Shown here: in pieces, positions 1 to 8,094 of the stretch
Layout: every line of letters begins with the position of its first letter
Position numbering within the stretch: position 1 is the first letter of the stretch
From: an uncultured Mycoplasmatota bacterium
Lineage (GTDB): Bacteria; Bacillota_I; Bacilli_A; RF39; UBA660
NCBI GenBank assembly: GCA_947645535.1
Contig: CANSDD010000069.1
Coordinates: 1-8,821 of the forward strand
DNA length: 8,821 nt
Reading direction: 5' to 3'
Translations under genes and position numbers: made by a program
The notes under the pieces: model-generated
Databases searched by the model: none
The model's input: the letters and a program-made list of their open reading frames with translations, nothing else
What the model was told of the DNA's origin: nothing

Positions 1-19
1 ACTCTTTAAATTTTATCAA

Positions 20-54
20 AAAAAATTAACATGCATTAAATATGTTAATTTTTT
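20..54. terminator. Perfect 13-bp AT-rich inverted repeat, candidate terminator
   Basis: Bases 20-32 (AAAAAATTAACAT) are the exact reverse complement of 42-54 (ATGTTAATTTTTT), with a 9-base loop that could be shortened by a G33-T41 wobble pair. An A-run on the left and a T-run on the right is the form of a bidirectional intrinsic terminator in AT-rich Bacillota, here probably closing a gene to the left of the window. The stem has only one G-C pair, so it would be a weak terminator. It ends 40 bases before the -35 box of the operon promoter, so an upstream operator site is the alternative. The symmetry is seen directly; the function is inferred. Confidence 0.45.
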
Positions 55-94
55 AAAGTGCTGAAATTAAAATACCAATTTTTTCCTATTTTTT

Positions 95-123
95 TTGTAA
101 ATATATAAAATCTATGTTATGAT
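95..123 (+). promoter_or_regulatory. Extended -10 sigma-A-type promoter of the jet operon
   Basis: TTGTAA at 95-100 (consensus TTGACA) is followed by a 17-base spacer and TATGAT at 118-123 (consensus TATAAT). TG at 115-116, one base before the -10 box, gives the extended -10 form TGnTATGAT. Transcription would start near 130, leaving a leader of about 16 bases that carries the jetA ribosome binding site. No other promoter of this quality was seen between the genes, so this one probably drives the whole operon. The ATG at 119 lies inside the -10 box, which argues against its use as a start codon. Confidence 0.72.
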
Positions 124-126
124 AAC
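116..126. promoter_or_regulatory. Short palindrome over the -10 box, possible operator
   Basis: GTTAT (116-120) and ATAAC (122-126) are reverse complements around a single central G, forming an 11-base symmetrical site that covers the -10 box. A site here could bind a repressor that blocks RNA polymerase. The arms are only 5 bases and AT-rich, so chance is a real explanation, and no regulator gene lies in the window. Low confidence. Confidence 0.2.
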
Positions 127-145
127 TGTAAGAAAGAGGAAAGCT

Positions 146-1606
146 ATGGAAGTATATGAAAAATTGACAAAACAAATATCAGAAACTAAATATTTAAGTA
201 CAGAAAACTCTTATCGCTATAGACCAATTATGAGATGTTTTTTTAGGCATTATGAACAATTAGAATATTGGTTATATAAAGAAGATGTATTTAATGAACT
301 AAAAGAAAATGAATTATTTAATAGTTATACGATTGAGGACTGTGAAAGAGATTTAGAAACATTAACTGAATGGATGAGCTTATCTAAAATGCAAGATACA
401 AAGAATGCAACTTCAATTGAAGAATTTAAAAATAAAAAATTTAGATATCAATTAACAGAATATGCAACCGAGATAGAAAGACTTACATTGACTTTAGAAG
501 AAATGGAAATAAAAACATCTTCTCTAGAACCAAAATTATTTGATAGGCTTCGTATATCTATTTCTAAATTAGAAGAAGAAAATATGCTTACTGATGAAGA
601 AATTAATGATTTATGGACTGATTTAAACGAAGATTTTACAAAATTAAATCAAAATTATCAAGATTTTTTAAAGAAATTTAACGAACCTAAATCAGAAGAA
701 TTATTACAAAGTGTACTATTCTTACAATTTAAAAATGAGATTATTAAATATTTAAGAGAGTTTGTAAGAGGATACCAGAAAAATATTTATTATATTAAAG
801 ATAGTATTTCTAATATTACAGAAAATCATATCTTAGATTTTTTAAACAAATTAAATAATTACTATAAAAAAACACCTATTTTCAATAGTAACTTTGATTT
901 TGAACATTTAAAAGAAGTAAATTTAGGAAAAATAAATAATATTTTTAAATGGTTTATTGGTACTTCAACTAGTTTAAGTGAAGGCGAAAAACTAATGAAT
1001 ACAACTGATAATATTATTGTAAAAATAACAAAATACGCGAGTTCATTAGTAGAACTTCATGGCAATATGACAAATAGAAGAGAAGAATATAAACATTTAT
1101 GCAAACTATTTGACAAATTAGAGAATATTGAAGAATGTCATAAATATGCTTCAGTTGTATTTGGAATAGAAGAAGTAAGACATTTTACAGGTAATTCTAA
1201 TTTAAATACAGATGTTATTGCAAATACATATGATATTTCTCCAATTGAAATCTTATTGGCATCTCGTTCTAAAATTAGAAAAGCCAAAACAGTCTTCCAA
1301 CCAATTATAGATAAAACATATGAAAAGCAAAAATTATTAGAAGAATATAGATTGGAACAAGAACAAAATAAACAAATATTAAAACATTTAATCAAAGATA
1401 AGAAAATAACACTCTCAAAAGAAATAGAACTTTCAAAAGTAGAAAGACGATACATTCAAAAATTATTATCTTCATCAAGTAACAAAGAAACTGAGTTTGG
1501 ACTTACTTACAATATTATAAAGAAAGATGGCAAATGTAGAATCACTTCTCCAGATGGAATTTTTTTCATGGATAGTGTAGAAATAGAATTTGCAGGTGAA
1601 ATATAA
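146..1606 (+). CDS. jetA: Wadjet type II subunit JetA (TIGR02677-like, kleisin)
   Basis: The product is a 486-residue, mostly helical protein recognised as the TIGR02677 family, the type II Wadjet JetA. It is the presumed kleisin that bridges the two SMC heads, as MukF and MksF do. The N-terminus has the family's opening: a segment rich in Tyr and Arg (STENSYRYRPIMR, about residues 19-31) followed by a helix ending in EYWLY, in a likely winged-helix fold. The middle (about 85-420) is long helices. The C-terminus (about 430-486) looks like a small winged helix with a beta wing (GKCRITSPDGIFF), the part expected to bind an SMC head. I chose ATG 146 because AGAGGA at 135-140 is a good Shine-Dalgarno and the in-frame ATG at 119 overlaps the promoter -10 box. 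It is the first gene of the operon and abuts jetB with no gap. Family assignment is from memory of conserved segments, not a search. Confidence 0.87.
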   Translation: MEVYEKLTKQISETKYLSTENSYRYRPIMRCFFRHYEQLEYWLYKEDVFNELKENELFNSYTIEDCERDLETLTEWMSLSKMQDTKNATSIEEFKNKKFRYQLTEYATEIERLTLTLEEMEIKTSSLEPKLFDRLRISISKLEEENMLTDEEINDLWTDLNEDFTKLNQNYQDFLKKFNEPKSEELLQSVLFLQFKNEIIKYLREFVRGYQKNIYYIKDSISNITENHILDFLNKLNNYYKKTPIFNSNFDFEHLKEVNLGKINNIFKWFIGTSTSLSEGEKLMNTTDNIIVKITKYASSLVELHGNMTNRREEYKHLCKLFDKLENIEECHKYASVVFGIEEVRHFTGNSNLNTDVIANTYDISPIEILLASRSKIRKAKTVFQPIIDKTYEKQKLLEEYRLEQEQNKQILKHLIKDKKITLSKEIELSKVERRYIQKLLSSSSNKETEFGLTYNIIKKDGKCRITSPDGIFFMDSVEIEFAGEI

Positions 1607-2773
1607 ATGGATACATTAGAATATTTATTAAATCATTATTGGTGTGTAAAAGAAACGAATGGTAAACAATATTTTGATATTAAAAATAACTTGGATTATT
1701 ATAAAGATTTTATTCGTGATAAATTAGGAAGTAGATTACTTGTAAATGATAGATTTATCAAATTAGAGAAAATTCCAGCACTACCAAAATCTTATATGGG
1801 TATTTCCTCTTTTACAAATAAAATAGAATATACCATTTTATTTATTATTCTACTTTATTTAGAAGATAAACCAAAATTAGAACAGTTTATTTTATCTAGC
1901 TTAACAGATTTTATTGTGAATACTGCAACAACCTTAGAATTAGATACGGTACCAAATTGGGATATTATGCATCATAGAAAATGTTTTGTGAATGTCATTA
2001 AACATTTAAGTGAAAGAAATATCATTAAAGTAGTAGAAGAAAAAAATACTTTTACAGAAGATGCAAAAGCAGAAGCACTATATGAAACAACTGGTATTTC
2101 TAATTTTTATGTCAGAGAATTTAAAAATAACATTTTAGAGTATAACGATTTAACAGATTATGTTAATGATGAATTTAATGATCAAAATGAAAACATAGGA
2201 GATGTTAGAAGATATCGAGTTTATCGTCATCTATTGTATTCTTTAGTAGCTTACAAAGAAGATTTAACAGAGTTTGAATTAGATTATTTAAAACGCTTTA
2301 GAGGAAATATCAGTAGTGAGTTATCAAAATATACAAAGGGAGAATTGGAGCTTACTAAAAATATGGCAGTAGTATTATTTGAGGAAGATGCAAAAGAAAA
2401 ATTTGATTTTCCAAATAGTAAAGCAATCACAGATATTGTATTACTTATTAATGCTAGTATTTTAGATAGTGTATCAAAGGAAGAAATTCAGTTAGGAGAA
2501 AATGAAGTGATTTTTATTTCAAAAGAACATTTTTATCGTATTATTAAAGAGACAAGAAAAGAGTATGCACCTTATTTTAGTAAAAATTATAGAGAAATGG
2601 TGCAAGAGAAGTTTATTGATGAAGTGATTTCTTATATGAAAGAATATGATTTTATTAGAGAATATGATTTAGGATATAATATCTATCCAATGGTATCAAA
2701 AATGATTGGATATATTCCTAGAGATACAGAAGAACAATTAAATTTATTTGGAGGTGAAGAAAGTGAGATTTAA
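1607..2773 (+). CDS. jetB: Wadjet type II subunit JetB (TIGR02678-like, KITE)
   Basis: The 388-residue product is recognised as the TIGR02678 family, JetB of type II Wadjet, the likely KITE (tandem winged-helix) partner of the kleisin, comparable to MukE and MksE. The family's N-terminal pattern is visible: a short helix, then Tyr-rich helices (YYKDFIRDKLGSRLLV, about residues 31-46) leading to a basic strand. One winged-helix-like region spans about 75-145 and a second about 300-378, the latter ending in a strand-turn-strand wing (REYDLGYNIYPMV). There is no catalytic motif, as expected for a structural subunit. The ATG directly follows the jetA stop (TAAATG), with AGGTGA at 1594-1599 as ribosome binding site, so translation is probably coupled. 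The last 11 bases overlap jetC. Length is ordinary for the family and nothing looks broken. Confidence 0.86.
   Translation: MDTLEYLLNHYWCVKETNGKQYFDIKNNLDYYKDFIRDKLGSRLLVNDRFIKLEKIPALPKSYMGISSFTNKIEYTILFIILLYLEDKPKLEQFILSSLTDFIVNTATTLELDTVPNWDIMHHRKCFVNVIKHLSERNIIKVVEEKNTFTEDAKAEALYETTGISNFYVREFKNNILEYNDLTDYVNDEFNDQNENIGDVRRYRVYRHLLYSLVAYKEDLTEFELDYLKRFRGNISSELSKYTKGELELTKNMAVVLFEEDAKEKFDFPNSKAITDIVLLINASILDSVSKEEIQLGENEVIFISKEHFYRIIKETRKEYAPYFSKNYREMVQEKFIDEVISYMKEYDFIREYDLGYNIYPMVSKMIGYIPRDTEEQLNLFGGEESEI
2750..2757 (+). promoter_or_regulatory. Strong ribosome binding site of jetC inside jetB
   Basis: GGAGGTGA is the best Shine-Dalgarno in the window and lies five bases before the GTG at 2763. 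It decides the jetC start in favour of GTG over the in-frame TTG at 2748, which it follows. It is embedded in the last codons of jetB, so ribosomes finishing jetB would reach the jetC start directly. Confidence 0.75.
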
Positions 2774-5700
2774 AATTACGAAAATAGGACTATTAAATTT
2801 TTGGTTATATGATGAAGAAGAATATGATTTTTATGGTGGAAAACTAATATTAAGAGGAACAAATGGAAGTGGAAAATCTGTTACAATGCAGTCTTTTATT
2901 CCATTAATATTAGATGGAAATAAAAGCCCAGATAGATTAGATCCATTTGGTTCAAAGGAAAGAAAGATTGAAGATTATATTATTGGAGATTCTGATTCTA
3001 TTCAAAAAGAAGAATCAACTGCTTATCTTTATATGGAAACTCTTAATGAAAAGGACGGAAAATATGTAACAATTGGGCTTGGATTTCGTGGAAGAAAAGG
3101 AAAGCCTACAGAATCTTGGGGATTTTGTTTAAAAGATGGAAAAAGAATAGGGAAAGATTTTTATCTTTATAAAGATGTAACGAATAAAATTCCACTTTCT
3201 AAAAATGAATTAAAGTCTAGACTGGGAAGTGTAAATGAGTTTACTGATACTGCTAGAGATTATAAGGCTATGGTAAATCGTTTGTTATTTGGTTTTCCTA
3301 ATTTAGATACGTATGATGAATTTATTAAATTGTTATTGCAACTTAGAAGTAATAAGTTATCAAAAGATTATAAGCCAACTAATTTAATCAATGTATTAAA
3401 TACAGTATTACAACCTCTTACTGAGGAAGATTTAAGACCACTTTCTGAGGCGATTGAACAGATGAATAAAACAAAAGAACAAGTAGAAACTTTAGAGAAA
3501 AATTCAAAAGCATTAAAAGACTTTTTAAAAGTGTATCGTAATTATAATGAAATTTTATTATTAACAAAAGCGAGAAGTTATCAGAAAGTAAATAATGAAT
3601 ATAAAGAGTTGAAAAATACAGTAGGTGATTTAGAAAAAGAGGTTCAAAACTTAAAAGAAAAATTAACAGGCAAAAATGAACGCTATCAAAAAGTAATAGA
3701 TGATATTGCAGTCTTTTCAGAAAATAAAAGACAATTAGATAATCAGGATTTAAAAAATAAAATCGAATCTCTTGGAGAATTAAATCAATCTATTCATGTA
3801 TTAGAAGAAAAGATAAAAGAAATCACATTTAATATTGATCATAAAAAAGAAGAAGAAATTGATTTACGCAATAAAATGAATCAAGTAGAGAATGAAGTTT
3901 ATAAATTAAAGAAAGAATTAGAAGAGTCAGGGATAGATTTAAAAGCATTATCAGAAGAGAGTTATTTTGATGAAATTGTCTTTTTTGTGGATGAATTAAG
4001 TGAACATATTGATGAGAAAATGTCATTTGAAAGTATTTTTATGTCTTTACGAAGGTATTCTGAGAAAATAAATCAGATGGTGTCTTTATTAGAAGAGGAA
4101 GAGAAAATATTGTTAGAAAGCGAAAGTATTCGTGTTGAGTTTGAGAGATTATCTAAAGAATATAAAGAATTAGAACATGATATAGGAAATGCTGAAAAAA
4201 GTTTAAATGAAAGTATTATGGCTTGGGAAGAAGATTTTATCAATAAGGTAAATCATCATAAAGAGTTAACGTTAGATGAAATAACCAAGAAACATATTTT
4301 TGAGCTTATGAATGATTATTCGAATCAAAATTATGAAACTGCGAAGTCGTTATACCTTGATTATGCTAGAGAAGTAATTCATGATATAATGGGGAATAAT
4401 CTAAAGTTAGAGAGTAAAAGGGATAGTAGAAAAGAAGAATTAAATATACTTGCCAAAGAGTATCAAACTTTAAAAGATGCAAAAGATATAGAATTACCTT
4501 CTTTAAATGAAGAAACTGATAACATTTTATTAGAAAATCATATTGAAAGTATTCCTCTTTATAAATGCATAGAATTTAAAGATGGAATCGATGAAAAAAT
4601 AAAGAATAATATTGAATCTTCTTTATTAGATTTGAATATTTTGAATGCCAAAGTAATTAAGGAAGAGGATATTGAAAAAGTATCAAAACTAAATTCAGAG
4701 TTGTTATATTTAACGAAAAGTACAAAGAAAAAGAACAATTTACTAAAGTATTTTATTGTGAAATTAGATGATACTATTTCTATTAAAAAAGAATATGTAG
4801 AAGAAATATTGGAATCTATTAGTATAGATAAAAATGATTTATTATGGGTAGGAGAAAATGGAATTTCTAAAGTTGATGTATTATCTTCTATTGCTGATAA
4901 GGATTATGTTCAAAACTATATTGGTTATTTGAAGAGAATAGAACTTAAAAATAAAAAGTTAAAAGAATTAGAAGATAAAATAGAATTGTTAACAAAAGAA
5001 ATATCAAATATTGAAAATTTAATTTCAGAAGGTAATAATAAGATTGAAAATATCAAAATAGAAATGGAGTTTCCATCTAATCAAAATATTAATATGATTG
5101 TGGATAAAATAAAAGATTTTGAAATCAGACTTGCTAATAATGATCAAAGACAAAAAGAATTAGAGGATACTTTACATGAAATAGATGATAAATTGAAAAT
5201 TGTAAAGGAGAAAATGGCTGAAAAGAAACAAGGACTGTATATACCACTTAATCTAGCAACTTATAAAGAAGTATCTTTAATTGTTTCTAGTATGAAAGAA
5301 GATGTAAGAAAATTAGAGAATATTCATAATGCATACTTAATGAAAATGGAATTATACAATAGTCATAAGGAAAATTTAGATAGTATTATTAGTAGTATAG
5401 AATATTTGAGTGCTGATAAAAACGAAAAAGAAAAAGAATATAAAGTGAATGTTGCTGCAAGGGATGCAATTAATGAGTTATTAGAAACAAAAGAGTATAA
5501 AGATCAAAAGGAGAGGCTTTTAAAAATAGAAGAAAGCTTAAGAAATTTGGGTCAAGAAAAAGAAGTTCTTATTGGAGAGTGTTCGGGGCTTGGAAAAGAT
5601 ATTGAACATAAGGAATTAGAAACAGAAAGACTAACAAGTGATTTTAATAAGAAAGAAAGAGAACTTGAAATTTATAAGGAAATTTTCTTAAGAGAATATA

Positions 5701-6839
5701 AGTTACATTATATTTATGAAGAAGAAATTGTTGATATTGATAAAACAGTAAGAGAGATTATGAAAGAAGGAAGTAGTAGAAAAGAAGTATCTTTAAGTGA
5801 TGCATTTACAAACTTTTTATCTTCTTATAATCATTACAGTTTAGATTTAAATGATTATTCTCTTAGAAATATAACGTTATTTGCAGATTATAATACGAAT
5901 GTAGAAGAAGAGAAAAATATTTATGAAACAGGGATGCGTGCTGATGTAACAGCGATGTATCAAGGATTTAAATTAAATATTATTGAATTATCAAAGAAGT
6001 TAGAGGATGATATTGAGAATAATAAGCTTTTAATTAGCAAACAGGATAGACATTTGTTTGAGGATATTTTGTTAAATACAGTAGGAGATAAGATTAGAAA
6101 AAGAATTGATTCTTCTAATGAATGGGTAGTTAAAATCAATAATATTATGTCAGAGATGCAAGAAAATAGTGCATTAAGCTTTAAGCTAGTTTGGAAAAGT
6201 ATTTCAGCAGATTATGAAGGAGAAATTGATACAAAAGAGCTTGTTCGAATTTTAAAGATGGATCCTAAAATGCTGAAAGAAAGTGATTCAGAAAAATTAA
6301 CGAATCATTTTAGAAGTAAGATTAAGAAAGCCGAAGAGTTATATCAAGATTCTTATATATCTTTTTATAAGATTATAGAGGAAGTATTGGATTATCGAAG
6401 CTGGTTTACGTTTGAATTATTGTACCAACGAAAGGGAGATACGTTAAAGTCATTAACGGACAAGGTATTTTCTAAGTTTAGTGGTGGAGAACGTGCAAAA
6501 AGTATGTATATTCCATTATTTGCAAGTTGTTATGCAAAGCTTAATTTGGCACGTGAAGATGCTCTTCGTATTATTGCTTTAGATGAAGCTTTTGCTGGAG
6601 TAGATGAAGATAATATTAGAGAAATGTTTGGAATTTTAAAATATTTGGATATTGATTTTGTTATCAATTCACAGGTATTATGGGGAGATTATGATACTAT
6701 TGATGATTTATCGATTTGTGAACTCATTAGACCAAGAAATTCTAGCGTAGTAACAGTAGAGAGATATCGTTGGAATGGTAAATATAAAGAAATAATCAAT
6801 AATAGAAAAGAATATAATCAGGAGTTAGAAAATGCATGA
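2763..6839 (+). CDS. jetC: Wadjet type II SMC-like ATPase JetC (TIGR02680-like)
   Basis: The 1358-residue protein is a full SMC/MukB-like ATPase recognised as TIGR02680, the motor of type II Wadjet. In Wadjet such motors extrude DNA loops and allow small circular DNA to be identified. The N-terminal head carries Walker A GTNGSGKS (residues 32-39). Long charged coiled coil runs from about 235 to 590. A globular hinge lies at about 597-715 (starts IPLYKCIEFKDG), followed by returning coil to about 985. The C-terminal head has the ABC signature FSGGERAKS (1239-1247) and Walker B IIALDE (D1274, E1275), then a D-loop-like AGVDED. All ATPase residues are intact. I chose GTG 2763 because GGAGGTGA (2750-2757) sits five bases before it; an in-frame TTG at 2748 would add five residues but lies upstream of that site. 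It overlaps jetB by 11 bases and jetD by 8, suggesting coupled, stoichiometric translation. Confidence 0.92.
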   Translation: MRFKITKIGLLNFWLYDEEEYDFYGGKLILRGTNGSGKSVTMQSFIPLILDGNKSPDRLDPFGSKERKIEDYIIGDSDSIQKEESTAYLYMETLNEKDGKYVTIGLGFRGRKGKPTESWGFCLKDGKRIGKDFYLYKDVTNKIPLSKNELKSRLGSVNEFTDTARDYKAMVNRLLFGFPNLDTYDEFIKLLLQLRSNKLSKDYKPTNLINVLNTVLQPLTEEDLRPLSEAIEQMNKTKEQVETLEKNSKALKDFLKVYRNYNEILLLTKARSYQKVNNEYKELKNTVGDLEKEVQNLKEKLTGKNERYQKVIDDIAVFSENKRQLDNQDLKNKIESLGELNQSIHVLEEKIKEITFNIDHKKEEEIDLRNKMNQVENEVYKLKKELEESGIDLKALSEESYFDEIVFFVDELSEHIDEKMSFESIFMSLRRYSEKINQMVSLLEEEEKILLESESIRVEFERLSKEYKELEHDIGNAEKSLNESIMAWEEDFINKVNHHKELTLDEITKKHIFELMNDYSNQNYETAKSLYLDYAREVIHDIMGNNLKLESKRDSRKEELNILAKEYQTLKDAKDIELPSLNEETDNILLENHIESIPLYKCIEFKDGIDEKIKNNIESSLLDLNILNAKVIKEEDIEKVSKLNSELLYLTKSTKKKNNLLKYFIVKLDDTISIKKEYVEEILESISIDKNDLLWVGENGISKVDVLSSIADKDYVQNYIGYLKRIELKNKKLKELEDKIELLTKEISNIENLISEGNNKIENIKIEMEFPSNQNINMIVDKIKDFEIRLANNDQRQKELEDTLHEIDDKLKIVKEKMAEKKQGLYIPLNLATYKEVSLIVSSMKEDVRKLENIHNAYLMKMELYNSHKENLDSIISSIEYLSADKNEKEKEYKVNVAARDAINELLETKEYKDQKERLLKIEESLRNLGQEKEVLIGECSGLGKDIEHKELETERLTSDFNKKERELEIYKEIFLREYKLHYIYEEEIVDIDKTVREIMKEGSSRKEVSLSDAFTNFLSSYNHYSLDLNDYSLRNITLFADYNTNVEEEKNIYETGMRADVTAMYQGFKLNIIELSKKLEDDIENNKLLISKQDRHLFEDILLNTVGDKIRKRIDSSNEWVVKINNIMSEMQENSALSFKLVWKSISADYEGEIDTKELVRILKMDPKMLKESDSEKLTNHFRSKIKKAEELYQDSYISFYKIIEEVLDYRSWFTFELLYQRKGDTLKSLTDKVFSKFSGGERAKSMYIPLFASCYAKLNLAREDALRIIALDEAFAGVDEDNIREMFGILKYLDIDFVINSQVLWGDYDTIDDLSICELIRPRNSSVVTVERYRWNGKYKEIINNRKEYNQELENA

Positions 6840-8085
6840 GTATACAAGGTATTTTAAATCAAAAGACGGTTTTGATAGGTTTATAAAAGGACTTTATTCC
6901 AAATATCAGTCATTATCGAAATTTTCTGGTGTGGTGAAGTTAGATAATTTAACTGAAGATGAAGTCAGTGCTTTATCAAGATTATTTGGTGAATTTTATA
7001 ATGTTGGGGATAGTGTTAATTTTTCTATCAAAAAATTTATGAAAGTAATGCAGAATTCTAAATTTGAAGATTTTGATATTGGAGTATTAGTAGAAGAGTA
7101 TTTAGGTGTTTCGTTAGTAACAAACAAAGAGAAAAAAGAGATGTGGATAGAGGAAGAAGAGGCTTTTTATGCCAACATTATTCAGAAAAATTCTCTTGGA
7201 AGTATTTGGTTAAAAGAAGTTGTAACAAATAAAATTGTGCCTTATAAACTTATTTTGCAGAGATATCATAAGAATAAAAAAGAGCTTAATAAGGAGTTAG
7301 TGAATATTATTTCATTGATTGATCACTTGCCAGAGAAAAGAGTATTGTTACCAATTTATGCATCTTTTTATACGAAAGATCCTCATTATTTGGATATTGA
7401 TAGTAGCCATAGTACTCTTTTCTTTTACGCTTTATCTTATATTGATAAAGGAGAATTTCCTAAATCAAGGGAAGATAAAATTATGTTGTTATCGAAGTAT
7501 CATATTGAAATAGATAATTTATCTAATTATGTAATTACTTATAATTTACTTTCTAATAAAGAATATATCAATGGTTTTGCCAAAAATAGAGAGTCACTTT
7601 TATTAAATATTCAAAATATTATGACAACTAAATGGTTTAATTCTAAAGGCGGAAAGGTATTTATTTTTGAAAATCCATCTATTTTAACAGAAGTTTTAAT
7701 GAGAAATTTGGATGTTACTGTTGTAGTATCTGGTGGTTTTATCAATTTGAGCGTATATTTACTTTTAGATAAGTTAGTAGATAGTGGGAGCAATTTATAT
7801 TATAATGGTGATTTTGATCCTGAAGGGTTATTGATTGCACAAAAGTTAAAAGAAAAGTATCAAGATAAGTTAGAACTAATATGTTATGATGAAATGGATT
7901 ATCAAAATTGTATTTCTAAGAAAAAGATTAGTAGTGTAAGATTAAGTAAGTTATCAAAAGTGAATGTAGATGAATTATTTGGTATAAAAGAATTATTAGT
8001 ATCAGAAAAGTATTCTGCTTATCAAGAAAACAATAAAGATAGGATTATAGATGTTATAAGTGATATAGTGAAAGAACTAAAGTAG
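6832..8085 (+). CDS. jetD: Wadjet type II Toprim nuclease subunit JetD (TIGR02679-like)
   Basis: The 417-residue product is recognised as TIGR02679, the type II JetD. In Wadjet, JetD is the nuclease subunit that cuts DNA once the SMC motor has engaged a circular molecule. The N-terminal half (about 1-260) is the helical, winged-helix-like family region (DUF3323-like), with the typical VVKLDNLTEDEVSALSRLFG stretch near 34-53. The C-terminal DUF2399-like half holds a Toprim fold related to Spo11 and topoisomerase VI-A. It has glutamate E280 in FENPSIL, a glycine-rich VVVSGG strand (about 299-304), and the D327-F-D329-P-E-G acidic motif after a Tyr-Tyr strand. These metal-binding residues are intact, so the nuclease is probably active. 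AGGAG (6820-6824) precedes the ATG by seven bases, and the start overlaps the jetC end (ATGCATGA). Family call is by recognition, not search. Confidence 0.87.
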   Translation: MHEYTRYFKSKDGFDRFIKGLYSKYQSLSKFSGVVKLDNLTEDEVSALSRLFGEFYNVGDSVNFSIKKFMKVMQNSKFEDFDIGVLVEEYLGVSLVTNKEKKEMWIEEEEAFYANIIQKNSLGSIWLKEVVTNKIVPYKLILQRYHKNKKELNKELVNIISLIDHLPEKRVLLPIYASFYTKDPHYLDIDSSHSTLFFYALSYIDKGEFPKSREDKIMLLSKYHIEIDNLSNYVITYNLLSNKEYINGFAKNRESLLLNIQNIMTTKWFNSKGGKVFIFENPSILTEVLMRNLDVTVVVSGGFINLSVYLLLDKLVDSGSNLYYNGDFDPEGLLIAQKLKEKYQDKLELICYDEMDYQNCISKKKISSVRLSKLSKVNVDELFGIKELLVSEKYSAYQENNKDRIIDVISDIVKELK

Positions 8086-8094
8086 GTGTAATTC

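Noticed and set aside
119..145. Nine extra codons at the start of jetA from ATG 119
   Set aside because: The ATG lies in the predicted -10 box, lacks a Shine-Dalgarno, and the extra residues do not fit the family's usual beginning; ATG 146 has AGAGGA at good spacing.
1138..1455. Antisense open frame of 105 codons inside jetA
   Set aside because: It lies wholly within a well-supported gene, has no ribosome site evident, and its Ser/Phe/Leu-rich product is the usual mirror of AT-rich Lys/Glu coding sequence.
2748..2762. TTG start for jetC at 2748
   Set aside because: The GGAGGTGA ribosome site overlaps and follows this codon, and points to GTG 2763.
3829..4026. Antisense open frame inside jetC
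   Set aside because: It mirrors a coiled-coil coding stretch; no sign of an independent gene.
7319..7793. Short open frames on both strands inside jetD (7319-7513 and 7611-7793)
   Set aside because: They overlap the conserved JetD frame and encode low-complexity Ile/Leu-rich products typical of wrong-frame translation.
146..8085. Housekeeping MukBEF or MksBEF condensin rather than a defence system
   Set aside because: The JetD Toprim subunit, the four-gene order and the TIGR026xx-like family features fit Wadjet type II better; this still rests on recognition without a search.
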